Assembly: GCF_000227685.2 (NCBI RefSeq)
Contig: NZ_CP007029.1
Location: forward strand, 904,501 to 968,500
Length of the DNA stretch: 64,000 bases
Source of the DNA: Thioalkalivibrio paradoxus ARh 1
GTDB lineage: Bacteria > Pseudomonadota > Gammaproteobacteria > Ectothiorhodospirales > Ectothiorhodospiraceae
Direction: 5' to 3'
Below the pieces are notes generated by a model, which did no database searches, was not told where the DNA came from, and worked only from the letters and a program-made list of their open reading frames with translations. Shown here piece by piece: positions 8,907 to 18,427 of the stretch. Positions within the stretch are counted from its first letter, which is position 1. The number at the start of each line of letters is the position of its first letter. Both the position numbers and the translations under genes were made by a program.

Positions 8907-9899
8907 TCAGGCGCGTGTCGGGCCCAGAAGCGCGCGGGTAAGCACATCGGCTGCCTCCAACGGGGATTCAGGCAACACGGAAAGCCGTCGGTCGGTCTGG
9001 AGCGGCGACAGCTCGCGGGCCCCCGGACCGGCCGCGAAGCAGGGGACGCCGTCCTGGCCCAGAAGTTGGCGGACCCGGTCCCGCTCGATGCCCTGAGCGG
9101 AGAGGGACGGGAGATAGACCGAGATGGCCGGTGCCGCGACCCTGTCGGTTAGCTGCTGCAGCGCCTGTGGCGACACGACGTCGAGCAGCGGCAGCACCCG
9201 CAGGCCCTGGCGCGCACTGGCGAGCAGGAACAACATCCCGGCAAGCCGCCGGTGGCCGTTGCCCGGGGTCAGGGCGGGGCAGGTCGGGCCTTCGCAGAGC
9301 AGCAGGGCGGCACGCAGCTGCTCGGCGAACGAGGCGGTGGCCCAGGTCGCAAACACCGCCAGCCGCGCTTCCGCGGCAGGATCGCGTCGCGCCTCCTCGC
9401 GCAGCGCGTCGTAGGCCTCCAGAAAGGCGTGTTCGTGCACGCCTTCCCAACCATGACGCATCACCAGGCGTGCGTAACTGCGTTCGAGCCGTACCGTGCT
9501 CAGTTCCGCGCTTGCTTCGACCAGGACGCTGGCGACCGGATCCTGCAGCGGTATCGCCGCGCCCTTGTTCGGCGCTGTGCCAGCAGCCTCCCCGCTGCCG
9601 ATTCGCGGGCCGGCGTGAGGCGGTGCCGCTGGGGCGGGCCGCGGTTCGCGTTCGAGCACGCGGCTCACCTGCGACACCGCCACTCCTTCGTCGAGCAGCG
9701 CGAGTATGCGCTTGATGCGCACAATGTCCTCGGTGCTGTATAGCCGGTGGCCCTTGGGGGTGCGCAGCGGCCGGATCAGCCCGTATCGACGCTCCCAGGC
9801 GCGCAGGGTCACCGGGTTCACACCGGTTTCCGCGCACACATGGCGGATCGGGAAAAGGCCATCGCTCGGCGGCAGGTCGGGATCGGATGGTCGGGACAT
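8907..9899 (-). CDS. MerR family regulator, LitR/CarH-like
   Basis: A 330-residue regulator. Residues ~15-85 are a MerR winged helix (FPIRHVCAETGVNPVTLRAWERRYGL and RTPKGHRLYSTEDIVRIKRI), followed by a linker, a helical domain and a Rossmann-like C-terminus as in B12-binding CarH/LitR/MlrA regulators. The lower cobalamin ligand motif [DE]xHxxG reads NGHRRL: the histidine is kept but the acidic residue and glycine are lost. The helical-domain Glu-His pair appears as Glu-Gln. It may therefore sense light poorly or use another cue. It precedes the photolyase gene, and a palindromic operator lies directly before its start. Confidence 0.85.
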   Translation of the reverse strand: MSRPSDPDLPPSDGLFPIRHVCAETGVNPVTLRAWERRYGLIRPLRTPKGHRLYSTEDIVRIKRILALLDEGVAVSQVSRVLEREPRPAPAAPPHAGPRIGSGEAAGTAPNKGAAIPLQDPVASVLVEASAELSTVRLERSYARLVMRHGWEGVHEHAFLEAYDALREEARRDPAAEARLAVFATWATASFAEQLRAALLLCEGPTCPALTPGNGHRRLAGMLFLLASARQGLRVLPLLDVVSPQALQQLTDRVAAPAISVYLPSLSAQGIERDRVRQLLGQDGVPCFAAGPGARELSPLQTDRRLSVLPESPLEAADVLTRALLGPTRA

Positions 9900-9906
9900 G
9901 TGCACC

Positions 9907-9927
9907 AGTGTATAACATTTGTACACT
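9907..9927. promoter_or_regulatory. Palindromic operator before the MerR gene
   Basis: AGTGTA and TACACT form a perfect inverted repeat separated by 9 bases, 8 bases upstream of the regulator start. The spacing and TGTA/TACA cores match operators of MerR-type LitR/CarH proteins, so it is probably an autoregulatory site and may also affect the divergent DUF255 gene. Confidence 0.6.
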
Positions 9928-10061
9928 ATTTCCATCCGCGTGCCGGAGCGGCCCGAGCGCCGGTGCAGCCGTCGGACTGGGATTCCCGGCGGCATCCGCC
10001 GAAACGGAATTTTTCGGGATCGCGGAGAATCCATACCAGCAAGCCTTCGAGGAGCGCCCGC

Positions 10062-11945
10062 ATGACCGAGATCCGTACCCTTCCGGCATCGACGGGCAGC
10101 TACCTGCCCGCAGGCCGGACCCTGCTGGCGCTGCTGATCGTGCTGGCGCTGGGAGGACCGGTGGCCGTTCTGGCCGAAGCCCGGTCACCGCTGGCTGAGA
10201 GCCTCTCGCCTTACCTGCGCCTCCACGCGGATGACCCGGTACGCTGGCGCGACTGGAGTCCGGAGCTGCTCGACGAGGCGCGGGCCACCGGCCGTCCGCT
10301 GCTGATTTCCAGCGGCTACTATGCCTGCCACTGGTGCCATGTGATGCACGAGGAGAGTTTCAAGGACACGGGTATCGCCGATCGGCTGAACCGGGACTTC
10401 ATCCCGGTGAAGATCGACCGCGAGTTGCACGGAGCGCTCGACCATTACCTGCTCGAGTTTCTGCGGGCGACCCGAGGCAGCGCCGGTTGGCCGCTGAACG
10501 TCGTGGTGTTGCCGACCGGCGATGCGCTGACCGGCGTGGTGTACGCGCCCCGTGACGACTTCGCGGCATTCCTGGACCGAATCAGTGCGCGCGTGAGCGC
10601 CGAGCGCGAGGCACTGACCGCGCTCGCACGGGAGGGACGCGTGGAACTGATCGCGCGGATGCGCGCGGGCGAAGAGCCGCTGTCGGCCTCCCGGGCGGCG
10701 CGGTTGCCGCAGGCGCTCTGGGCCGCGATGGAGCGCGACGCGGATCTGCTCGGCGGTGGTTTCGGGACGCAGTCGAAGTTTCCCCGTGCACCTGCCCTGG
10801 CGGCGCTGCTGCAGGCCCGCGACCAGGGCAACGCGCCACCGTGGGCCGACGAGTTTCTCGCGGTGACACTCGACGAGATGGCGCGGGCCGGCCTGCGCGA
10901 TGTGATCGGCGGCGGTTTCTTCCGCTACTCGGAAACGCCGGATTGGGGCCGGCCGCACTTCGAGATCATGCTCGACGATCAGGCCCAACTGGCGCGTCTC
11001 TATCTGCGCGCCGGTCTTTCCTTCGATCGGCCGGACTGGATCCGTGTCGGTCGCGAGACACTGCAGTTCGTGTTGCGCGAGATGGCGTTGGATGCACCGG
11101 CGGCCTACGCATCCGGGCTCTCGGCGCTGGATGGTGACGGGCGCGAGGGCGGGGTGTATTTGTGGACCCCGGAACAGGTCGAAGCGGCACTCGCCGGACA
11201 TCCCGAACCAGCGCTGGTCACGATTTACTTCGGGCTGGAGGGGGTTCCGACCTTCGACCATGGCCACCTGCCGATGCGCCAGGTAACGGTGGCGGAACTG
11301 GCCGGGCGCTTCGACCTGACCGCGGCCGAGGCCGCTGAGCAGCTCGAGCAGGGGCGTGCCCAGTTGCTCGAGGCTCGCGGCACCCGCGGCCGTCCGCGTG
11401 ACGACAAGCAGGTGACCGGGTTGCACGGGCTGTTGTTGTCGGCGCTGGCCGAGGAGGCGGGGGAGCCTGCGTTCGCTGGCGCGGGCAGCGCGCTTGCGCA
11501 GCGCCTGCGCGAGCAGGCACGGCCCCCGCAGGACCTTTCCCGGCTTCTGGATGCCCCGGCCGATGTTGCCGGCGCGGCCGAACTCGCGGACTACGCCTGG
11601 CTTGCGCAGGGGCTGCACGACTGGGCGCGTGCCACTGGAGAGGAAGGCGTCGAAAAGGTCGTGATCCCGTTGCTGGAGACGGCCTGGGAAACCTTCGCCG
11701 ACCCGCACGGCTGGCGTGCCGCGCGCGATCAACCGCTGCCCGGGATGGTGTCCCGGCGTTTCCATCCCGGCGTGCACGAGCCATCGCCCACCACGACGCT
11801 GCTGGCGCTGACGCGCAGCTACCGCGAGCAAAGCGAAACGCTGAACGAGCGGCTGGCGGCGTTCGACCCGCGGCCCGGTCGCGAGATCGAGGCCGAACCG
11901 ATGCCGCATGCGGGCCTGATCCTGCTCGTCGCCAGCGACGACTGA
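10062..11945 (+). CDS. Thioredoxin-fold DUF255 protein (YyaL/SPATA20 family), secreted form
   Basis: A 627-residue protein. It opens with a hydrophobic signal-like segment (about residues 20-38), then the DUF255 domain with SPYLRLHADDPVRW, YYACHWCHVMHEESF (CxxC at CHWC) and the SAGWPLNVVVLP cis-proline region. The rest is an alpha-barrel like N-acylglucosamine epimerase/cellulase folds (GGGFFRYSETPDWGRPHFEIMLDDQAQL). Most homologues are cytoplasmic; the signal here suggests periplasmic location. The reaction is unknown. It is transcribed divergently from the MerR gene. Confidence 0.85.
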   Translation: MTEIRTLPASTGSYLPAGRTLLALLIVLALGGPVAVLAEARSPLAESLSPYLRLHADDPVRWRDWSPELLDEARATGRPLLISSGYYACHWCHVMHEESFKDTGIADRLNRDFIPVKIDRELHGALDHYLLEFLRATRGSAGWPLNVVVLPTGDALTGVVYAPRDDFAAFLDRISARVSAEREALTALAREGRVELIARMRAGEEPLSASRAARLPQALWAAMERDADLLGGGFGTQSKFPRAPALAALLQARDQGNAPPWADEFLAVTLDEMARAGLRDVIGGGFFRYSETPDWGRPHFEIMLDDQAQLARLYLRAGLSFDRPDWIRVGRETLQFVLREMALDAPAAYASGLSALDGDGREGGVYLWTPEQVEAALAGHPEPALVTIYFGLEGVPTFDHGHLPMRQVTVAELAGRFDLTAAEAAEQLEQGRAQLLEARGTRGRPRDDKQVTGLHGLLLSALAEEAGEPAFAGAGSALAQRLREQARPPQDLSRLLDAPADVAGAAELADYAWLAQGLHDWARATGEEGVEKVVIPLLETAWETFADPHGWRAARDQPLPGMVSRRFHPGVHEPSPTTTLLALTRSYREQSETLNERLAAFDPRPGREIEAEPMPHAGLILLVASDD

Positions 11946-12092
11946 GCCGACGATGGGGTCGCAGCGTTTGCCGGGGCTCGCGCATCCGGTGCCGCGTCCC
12001 GCTGCGGGAAGCGGCTGGTGCGCGGCGGGGACGTGCACCGGCGCCGGGGCTGCGGGATAATCGCGGCCGATTTCAAAGAAGGACAGAACGGC

Positions 12093-12548
12093 ATGACGAC
12101 CTCCGTCGAGGCCGGGATCGGCGACGAATTCCTGGAACGATTCAACGGCGGCTTCACCGGCATTCTGCACTGGCATCAGCTGGACGCCCTGTGGGAGCGC
12201 TTGCGGGCGCAGCTGGACGGCACCTGGCACGTCTACGCGATTGGCGAGCCACCGCCGGTCCGGCCGGTCAGCGCCGCGGAACTCGACCGTTTCATCCACG
12301 AGGTGGACACCCTGCTGCGCGCGGAACACGAAGAGGACTACTGCGGTGTGGTCTACGTCGATTCCACCGACGCGCCACGTCTGGTGAAGATCTTCGATCC
12401 CAACAATCTCGGCTCGAGCTGCGGCTCCTCCGGGCTGCGGGTGTTGCCGGGCTGGGTGCTGTCGCGCGACACTCCGGTCGACCTGGAAGCCGCGATGCCG
12501 CCCACCCGCAGCCGCCGCCGCTGGTGGCAGGCCTTGTTCCCCGCGTGA
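12093..12548 (+). CDS. Conserved-looking hypothetical protein
   Basis: A 151-residue soluble protein with an AAGGACAG ribosome site before the ATG. The middle part (EDYCGVVYVDSTDAPRLVKIFDPNNLGSSCGSSG) has a cysteine- and glycine-rich stretch, and the C-terminus is basic and tryptophan-rich. No family recognised. It converges on the DUF1841 gene with a 7-base gap. Confidence 0.6.
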   Translation: MTTSVEAGIGDEFLERFNGGFTGILHWHQLDALWERLRAQLDGTWHVYAIGEPPPVRPVSAAELDRFIHEVDTLLRAEHEEDYCGVVYVDSTDAPRLVKIFDPNNLGSSCGSSGLRVLPGWVLSRDTPVDLEAAMPPTRSRRRWWQALFPA

Positions 12549-12555
12549 GCCGCGT

Positions 12556-12978
12556 TCAGCCCTCGATCCGGCGCAGGCACTCCAGGTAGGCGTTTTCGTC
12601 CGGCATCGAACCGGCCCGCTGCGCTTCCCAGAGCGCCTGCCCCAGGCATTCGAGCATCCGGTGCTCCGCCTCCATCACGCCGAGGTGCCGGCCCAGGCGC
12701 CGGTGGATCTCGCGGATGCCCGCGGGGCGGTCGGTTGCCGCCTGTTCGCGGATGCTCAGGTGCATGGCCAGATGCAGGAACGGGTTGCTCTGCCCTGCCT
12801 CGGGGGGGAACTCGGCCTGCAGTGCCTGCTCGGGATCCGCGAGCAGGTCGTGGTACTCGGGGTGCTCGCGGATGATCTGTGCGAGCTGCGCGTCGAGGCC
12901 ATCCAGCGGCCGACCGTCGCGGGCCTTCGCCCAGGCTTCGATGAACTGCCGGCGGAGCTGGTCCCGGTTGCCGAACAT
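12556..12978 (-). CDS. DUF1841 family protein
   Basis: A 140-residue all-helical protein opening MFGNRDQLRRQFIEAWAK and containing HPEYHDLL and NPFLHLAMHLSIREQ, the hallmarks of DUF1841, a family of unknown function in beta- and gammaproteobacteria. It is the last gene of the rsx-nth block on this strand, 39 bases after nth. Confidence 0.85.
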   Translation of the reverse strand: MFGNRDQLRRQFIEAWAKARDGRPLDGLDAQLAQIIREHPEYHDLLADPEQALQAEFPPEAGQSNPFLHLAMHLSIREQAATDRPAGIREIHRRLGRHLGVMEAEHRMLECLGQALWEAQRAGSMPDENAYLECLRRIEG

Positions 12979-13017
12979 GTTGCCTCCTGATCGTGCAGGC
13001 GTAGGGTGCCGGCTGGC

Positions 13018-13668
13018 CTAGGCGGCAGGCGCCTCGGCCGGCGTCTTGTCCCGGAATTCGCAGAGATCGACGATCACGCAACGGCCGCAGAGCGGGCGCC
13101 GGGCCCGGCAGGTGTAGCGGCCGTGCAGGATCAGCCAGTGATGTGCATCCTTGCGGAACTCGGCCGGCGTGAACCGCAACAGCTTGCGCTCGACTTCGAG
13201 CGGTGTCTTGCCCGGTGCCAGGCCGGTCCGGTTCGCGACCCGGAAGATGTGGGTGTCCACCGCGATCGTGGGTTCGCCGAACGCGGTGTTCAACACCACG
13301 TTCGCGGTCTTGCGGCCTACCCCGGGAAGGGCCTCCAGCGCCGCGCGGTCCCGTGGCACTTCGCCGCCATGATCGCGCAGCAGGATCTCCGCGGTTTTCA
13401 GGATGTTCTCGGCCTTGCTGTTGTACAGCCCGATCGTGCGGATATGCGACTTCAGCCCGTCGAGCCCCAGGCGCAGCAATGCCTCGGGGGTGTTCGCGAC
13501 GGCGAACAGCCCGCGCGTTGCGCGATTCACGCCGACGTCGGTCGCCTGCGCCGACAGGATCACCGCCACCAGCAGCTCGAACGGGCTGCGGTACTCGAGT
13601 TCCGTCGTGGGTGCCGGGTTGTGTTCGCGCAGGCGCTCGTAGATCGCGCGCCGCTTTGCGGCGTTCAT
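13018..13668 (-). CDS. nth: Endonuclease III
   Basis: A 216-residue base-excision-repair DNA glycosylase/AP lyase that removes oxidised pyrimidines. The helix-hairpin-helix LPGVGRKTANVVL carries the catalytic lysine, the catalytic aspartate is in VDTHIFRVANR, and the C-terminal [4Fe-4S] cluster ligands follow the C-x6-C-x2-C-x5-C pattern (CRARRPLCGRCVIVDLC). Start at MNAAKRR matches the family length. It follows rsxE in the conserved gammaproteobacterial rsx-nth order. Confidence 0.96.
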   Translation of the reverse strand: MNAAKRRAIYERLREHNPAPTTELEYRSPFELLVAVILSAQATDVGVNRATRGLFAVANTPEALLRLGLDGLKSHIRTIGLYNSKAENILKTAEILLRDHGGEVPRDRAALEALPGVGRKTANVVLNTAFGEPTIAVDTHIFRVANRTGLAPGKTPLEVERKLLRFTPAEFRKDAHHWLILHGRYTCRARRPLCGRCVIVDLCEFRDKTPAEAPAA

Positions 13669-13748
13669 GGCTCCCTCGGCGCGGCGCCGGAACAGGGGAA
13701 ACATCCTGACATGCCATTCTCCTGCGTTCGGACTTGCGTCCGTGTCGC

Positions 13749-14441
13749 TCAGGTCGCGGATTCCGCAGGCCGGGGTTCCGGTGCCGGCGATCCCGCCGGT
13801 TTCTGCTCCAGACGCGAATCGATCAGGTTCTTCAGCGCGATCAGCAGGCCCATCGCGAGAAATGCGCCGGGCGGCAGCAACGCGAGCAGAAACCCGTGTT
13901 CCTCGGGGAAGATTTCGATGCGCAGTCCGCGCCCCCATTCCCCGAACAGCAGATGGGCGTTGGCGAGCAGGCTGCCCTGGCCGACGACCTCGCGCAATGC
14001 CCCGATCGCAACCAGCACGCCGGTGAAGCCGACGCCCATCGCGAGCCCGTCCAGCGCCGCGCGTGGCACCGAGTTGCGCGAGGCGAAGGCTTCTGCGCGG
14101 CCGATGATCGCGCAGTTGGTCACGATCAGCGGGATGAAGATGCCGAGCACCAGGAACAGGCCATGGAAGTAGGCGTTCATCACCAGCTCGATTGCGGTGA
14201 CCACCGATGCGATGATCAACACGTAGACCGGGATCCGGATTTCCGGGCGCACGTATTCGCGCAGCAGCGAGACCAGCGAATTCGACAGCACCAACGTGGC
14301 GATGGTCGCGATGCCGAGCCCGAGTGCGTTGACCACCGTGCCGGAGATCGCCAGCAATGGGCACAGTCCCAGAAGCTGCACCAGTCCCGGGTTGTTGGTC
14401 CAAAGTCCTTCGCGGAGGATATCGGTATAGCGCTCGTTCAT
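13749..14441 (-). CDS. rsxE: Electron transport complex subunit RsxE/RnfE
   Basis: A 230-residue membrane subunit of the Rsx/Rnf ferredoxin:NAD+ oxidoreductase complex, related to NqrD. Six hydrophobic helices are visible, with [15 protein letters not shown] near the N-terminus and [19 protein letters not shown] in the centre; both cysteines are the conserved ones thought to bind an intramembrane Fe centre. ATG overlaps the rsxG stop by 4 bases. Confidence 0.95.
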   Translation of the reverse strand: MNERYTDILREGLWTNNPGLVQLLGLCPLLAISGTVVNALGLGIATIATLVLSNSLVSLLREYVRPEIRIPVYVLIIASVVTAIELVMNAYFHGLFLVLGIFIPLIVTNCAIIGRAEAFASRNSVPRAALDGLAMGVGFTGVLVAIGALREVVGQGSLLANAHLLFGEWGRGLRIEIFPEEHGFLLALLPPGAFLAMGLLIALKNLIDSRLEQKPAGSPAPEPRPAESAT

Positions 14442-15187
14442 GGCGGGGTCGTCTCGATCGGGTGCTGAACGGGAGCCGCGCCCGGCGGCTCGGCGGCGCC
14501 TGCCGGCGTCATCGGATCGGTTCCGTTCCCCGGTTCGAGCGGCTGCGGCTCGGCGGGACGCTCCGGAGGCGGGGTCGCCAGCAATGCGTCGCCGTGCTCC
14601 TGGAAATATAGCAGGGCGTCGCGCACGGCGGTCACGACCGCACGCGGGGTGATGGTGGCGCCGGTGAACTGGTCGAAGATGCCGCCGTCGCGACGCACCC
14701 GCCAAAGGTCCAGCGGCGGGTTCTCCACCGACCGACCCCGGAAACCCAGGATCCAGTCCGAACGGTCGGCCTCGATGTCGTCGCCGAGGCCCGGGGTTTC
14801 GCGGTGCTGCGTGACCCGGACCCCCAGCACGTTGCCGCCGGTATCCAGACCGACCAGCAGATGGATGTTGCCGCTGTAGCCCTGCGCGCTGACTGCCGAC
14901 AGCACCAGGCCCACCACCTCGTCGCCCCGGCGTGCGAACCAGACCGGAAGATCCTTGCCGCCGAGGAGAGGATGGCTCACCGTCGCGTGGTCGCCGACCG
15001 GATCGTTGTCGTAGTCGAGGCTCTCCAGCACGTCGGCGATGCGCATGCGCGTGACCGCGATCCGGTTCTCGGCAATCCGGGCCTCGGTGCCCGAATGGAC
15101 CCAGGCCACCAGACCCGTGCCGGCAGCGGCGAACAGGCCCAGCAGCACGGTGGTGATGATCACGTCCCGGGCAACGATCCTAGCCAT
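14438..15187 (-). CDS. rsxG: Electron transport complex subunit RsxG/RnfG
   Basis: A 249-residue periplasm-facing flavoprotein subunit with one N-terminal transmembrane helix. The covalent FMN attachment motif reads [12 protein letters not shown], with the threonine after GATI as the attachment residue. The tail beyond residue ~195 is a ~50-residue proline/alanine/glutamate-rich extension not typical of RsxG; it overlaps no other gene until the 4-base overlap with rsxE. The start overlaps the end of rsxD by 8 bases. Confidence 0.94.
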   Translation of the reverse strand: MARIVARDVIITTVLLGLFAAAGTGLVAWVHSGTEARIAENRIAVTRMRIADVLESLDYDNDPVGDHATVSHPLLGGKDLPVWFARRGDEVVGLVLSAVSAQGYSGNIHLLVGLDTGGNVLGVRVTQHRETPGLGDDIEADRSDWILGFRGRSVENPPLDLWRVRRDGGIFDQFTGATITPRAVVTAVRDALLYFQEHGDALLATPPPERPAEPQPLEPGNGTDPMTPAGAAEPPGAAPVQHPIETTPP

Positions 15188-16223
15188 GCCGGTCCCGCGA
15201 GTGCCCGAAGATTCGGGGGCGCGTGTAATGATCGAGCGTGGGCGCGACCATGTTCATCAGCAGCACCGCGAACGCGACCGCGTCGGGGTACCCGCCCCAG
15301 GTTCGGATCACATAGGTCAGCAGGCCGATCCCGGCACCGTACAGGATCCGTCCGAGCGGGGTGGTCGCGGCCGACACCGGGTCGGTGGCGATGAAAAACG
15401 CGCCGATGATCGCCGCGCCGCTGAATACGTGGAAGGTCGGCGACGCGAACTGATCGGGATCGATGACCCAGAAGATTCCCGCCGTGGTCGCCAGCGTCAG
15501 CAGCATCGCGACCGGAATGTGCCAGGTGATCACGCGCCGGTACAGCAGCCAGAGCCCGCCCAGCAGGAACAGGTTCCCGGTCCATTCCCAGCCGGTTTCG
15601 GAAAAGGACCCGAACACCGGGCTGCGGGTCACCTCGCTCACGGTCTGGCCGGACACCAGGCCGTCGCGCATCAGGTCCAGCGGCGACGCCCGGGTAATCG
15701 CATCCCACTCCATGCCGTCCGGCAGGCGGCCGGTCAGCGAGGTCTGCAGCGTCTGCAGCAGCGTCATCGACCCGTGCAGCAGGCCTTCGGGTGCGGGCCA
15801 GAGCGAGATCTCGCGAGGGAACGAAACCAGCACCACGACGTATCCGACCATCGCCGGGTTGAACGGGTTGTAGCCGAGTCCCCCGTAGAGGTGCTTCGCG
15901 ACCACGATCGCGAACGCGGTGCCGGTGAGCAGCACCCAGAATGGCGCCAGCGGCGGAATCGCGAGTGCGAACAGCCACCCGGCAAGAATGGCGCTGGAAT
16001 CCGCCAGCGTTGCTCCGACCGGGCGCCGGCGCAGCGCCACCATCAACGCCTCGAAGCCGACCGCAAACAGCACGCTCAGCATCACGTTGACCAATACCCC
16101 CCAGCCGAAGAACCAGGTCATCGCCAGCGTGCCGGGGATCAGCGCGTAGAGCACCTGGCGCATCACGCCGCCCACGCTGTGGCCGGGAATCAGGTGCGGG
16201 GACGTGCGGGTATCGAAGCGCAT
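15180..16223 (-). CDS. rsxD: Electron transport complex subunit RsxD/RnfD
   Basis: A 347-residue membrane subunit related to NqrB, with about 9-10 hydrophobic helices and the family motif GYNPFNPAMVGYVVVLVSFP. The covalent flavin site, usually a threonine before PL in this family, reads AITRASPLD, with serine in the expected place; whether flavin is attached there is open. The start overlaps the rsxC stop by one base. Confidence 0.94.
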   Translation of the reverse strand: MRFDTRTSPHLIPGHSVGGVMRQVLYALIPGTLAMTWFFGWGVLVNVMLSVLFAVGFEALMVALRRRPVGATLADSSAILAGWLFALAIPPLAPFWVLLTGTAFAIVVAKHLYGGLGYNPFNPAMVGYVVVLVSFPREISLWPAPEGLLHGSMTLLQTLQTSLTGRLPDGMEWDAITRASPLDLMRDGLVSGQTVSEVTRSPVFGSFSETGWEWTGNLFLLGGLWLLYRRVITWHIPVAMLLTLATTAGIFWVIDPDQFASPTFHVFSGAAIIGAFFIATDPVSAATTPLGRILYGAGIGLLTYVIRTWGGYPDAVAFAVLLMNMVAPTLDHYTRPRIFGHSRDRHG

Positions 16224-17797
16224 CAGCTGTCGGGCCTTCCGTTGTCCGCCGGATTCTCACCGGTCTGGGCGGCCTTCTTCGCGCGCGCCCGTTCCAGCGC
16301 GGCATCGATCGCTGCCTTCTTCTCGCCTTTGGGGGCCTGTTTCGCGACCGCGGCTTTCTTGCGCGCGAGCCGTTCGGCCTTCTCCTGTTCCTCGCGCTGC
16401 TGGCGCAGCTGCCGGAATTCGAAGCGCTCGCGGGCGAGGTCGGCTTTCTGGCGCTCCTTCTCGCGCGCCCAGATTTCGTTCTTTGCGAAGCGATAATACT
16501 GCACCAGCGGAATGTTGCTGGGGCAGACCTGCGCGCAGCAGCCGCACTCGATGCAGTCGAACAGGCCGTATTCCTGGATCGCGTCGAAGTTCTTGCACTT
16601 CGCGAACCAGTACATCTGTTGCGGCAGCAGGTTGGCCGGACAGACCTGGGTACACTCGCCGCAGCGGATGCAGGGCATCAGCGGTCCCGGCTCCGGCGTA
16701 TCCTGGGGTCGCGTCACCAGCAGGCAGTTGGTGCCCTTGATCACCGGCACTGCGTCGTCGCCGACCGCGAAGCCCATCATCGGGCCGCCCATCACCAGCC
16801 GGTTCACCTCGGGTGCATAGCCGCCGGCTGCGGCAACCAGGTCGGCGAACGGGGTTCCGATCAGCGCCTCGACGTTGCGCGGTTCGCGCACGCCGGGGCC
16901 GGTCACGGTCACGATCCGCGAAATCAGCGGTCGGCCGTCCAACACCGCGTCCGCCACGGCCTTCAGCGTGCCGGGGTTGTGGCAGACGATGCCCAGGTCC
17001 GCCGGCAGGCCGGCGCTGGGCACCTCGCGCCCGGTCAGCACCCGGATCAGCTGGCGTTCGCCGCCGGTAGGGTAGATGCTCGGAATCGCCACCACTTGAA
17101 TCCGGCTGCGATCGTCGCTGGAGAGGGCGTCGCGCAAGGCGCGCAGGGCGTCGGGCTTGTTGTCCTCGACCGCGAACAGCACCTGCTCCACGCCGAGCAG
17201 GTGCGCGACGATGCGTACGCCGGCCAGCACGGCCTCGGTGCGCTCGCGCATCAGGGTGTCGTCGCAACTGATGTAGGGCTCGCACTCGGCGCCGTTGACC
17301 ACCAGCGTGTGGATGGTTTTTCCGGGCCGCGGGTTCAGCTTCACTGCGGTCGGGAAGGCGGCGCCGCCGAGCCCCACGATGCCGGCATCACGGATGCGTT
17401 CGCGCAGGCTGCGGGCATCGTGTTCCTGCCAGTCCGGCCAGGCCGGCAGCCGGTCGTCGTGCCAGCGATCTTCGCCGTCGGTTTCGATCACGATGCAGGG
17501 CGCGGAGAGACCGGACGGGTGCGGCACTGGATGGTCCGCGATCTCGCGCACCCGGCCCGATGTCGGCGCATGCAGGTGGGCGGCAATGTAGTCGCTGGCC
17601 TGCCCGATTCGCTGGCCCTTCAGCACCGTATCGCCGGGACCGACCACGGGCTCGGCAGGTTCGCCGATATGCTGGGTCAGCGGCAGGTACAGGACCGGCG
17701 GAATGTCCAGCGTCAGCAGGCGGCGGGTGGTGCTTTCGGTCTTGTGGTCCGGCAGCGTGAGGCCGCCGTGAAAACGGTGCAGGTGCATGGATCGCAT
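16223..17797 (-). CDS. rsxC: Electron transport complex subunit RsxC/RnfC
   Basis: A 524-residue NADH- and FMN-binding subunit of the Rsx/Rnf complex. It opens with the FHGGLTLPDHK motif, has a GLGGAAFPTAVKL glycine-rich FMN/NADH site near residue 135, and two [4Fe-4S] motifs, CIRCGECTQVCP (~375) and CIECGCCAQVCP (~413). The C-terminal tail is rich in Lys, Arg, Glu and Ala, as in enterobacterial RsxC but short. Two start codons are possible, 17797 and 17788; neither has a strong ribosome site. Confidence 0.95.
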   Translation of the reverse strand: MRSMHLHRFHGGLTLPDHKTESTTRRLLTLDIPPVLYLPLTQHIGEPAEPVVGPGDTVLKGQRIGQASDYIAAHLHAPTSGRVREIADHPVPHPSGLSAPCIVIETDGEDRWHDDRLPAWPDWQEHDARSLRERIRDAGIVGLGGAAFPTAVKLNPRPGKTIHTLVVNGAECEPYISCDDTLMRERTEAVLAGVRIVAHLLGVEQVLFAVEDNKPDALRALRDALSSDDRSRIQVVAIPSIYPTGGERQLIRVLTGREVPSAGLPADLGIVCHNPGTLKAVADAVLDGRPLISRIVTVTGPGVREPRNVEALIGTPFADLVAAAGGYAPEVNRLVMGGPMMGFAVGDDAVPVIKGTNCLLVTRPQDTPEPGPLMPCIRCGECTQVCPANLLPQQMYWFAKCKNFDAIQEYGLFDCIECGCCAQVCPSNIPLVQYYRFAKNEIWAREKERQKADLARERFEFRQLRQQREEQEKAERLARKKAAVAKQAPKGEKKAAIDAALERARAKKAAQTGENPADNGRPDS

Positions 17798-17840
17798 TCT
17801 AGCAGCCCAAGTCCGACAGGCTGCTAGGGGAATCGCGCCG

Positions 17841-18425
17841 TCAGGCGGATTCCCTCCCGGCCTCGGCGGACCTGCGCGAGGGCCGCGGCGCCTCGATCGG
17901 CGAGGGGGACGGCTGCGCCCAGCGCCAGTCCCGGATGTCGCGGTGCAGCGGGACCATCTCGATGCAGTCCACCGGGCAGGGTTCCAGGCACAACTCGCAG
18001 CCGGTGCATTCGCTCTCGATCACGGTATGCATCTGCTTCGCCGCGCCGACGATCGCGTCCACCGGGCAGGCCTGGATGCACAGCGTGCAGCCGATGCAGG
18101 TGTTCTCGTCGATAACCGCGACGGCCTTTTCGCGCGCCTCGGCCTCCAGCGGCTTCGGGTCGCGGCCGAGCAGGTCGGCCAGCGCCAACACCGTGGCCTC
18201 GCCGCCCGGCGGACAGTGGTTGATGTCCGCCTGGTTCCCGGCGATGGCCTCGGCGTACGGCCGGCAGCCGGGATAGCCGCACTGCCCGCACTGGGTCTGC
18301 GGCAGCAGCGCGTCGACCTGGTCCGCGATCGGATCCCCTTCGACGCGGAAGCGCTGCGCGGAATAGCCCAGGATCAACCCGAAGGCGGTGGCGAGGCCGG
18401 CGATGGTCAGGATGGCGGCGAGCAT
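17841..18425 (-). CDS. rsxB: Electron transport complex subunit RsxB/RnfB
   Basis: A 194-residue iron-sulfur subunit with an N-terminal membrane anchor, a CGQCGYPGC-containing four-iron cluster domain, and two ferredoxin-type clusters ([12 protein letters not shown] and [12 protein letters not shown]). It takes electrons from ferredoxin, or delivers them to it, depending on the direction. It lies 2 bases after rsxA. Confidence 0.96.
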   Translation of the reverse strand: MLAAILTIAGLATAFGLILGYSAQRFRVEGDPIADQVDALLPQTQCGQCGYPGCRPYAEAIAGNQADINHCPPGGEATVLALADLLGRDPKPLEAEAREKAVAVIDENTCIGCTLCIQACPVDAIVGAAKQMHTVIESECTGCELCLEPCPVDCIEMVPLHRDIRDWRWAQPSPSPIEAPRPSRRSAEAGRESA

Positions 18426-18427
18426 CG

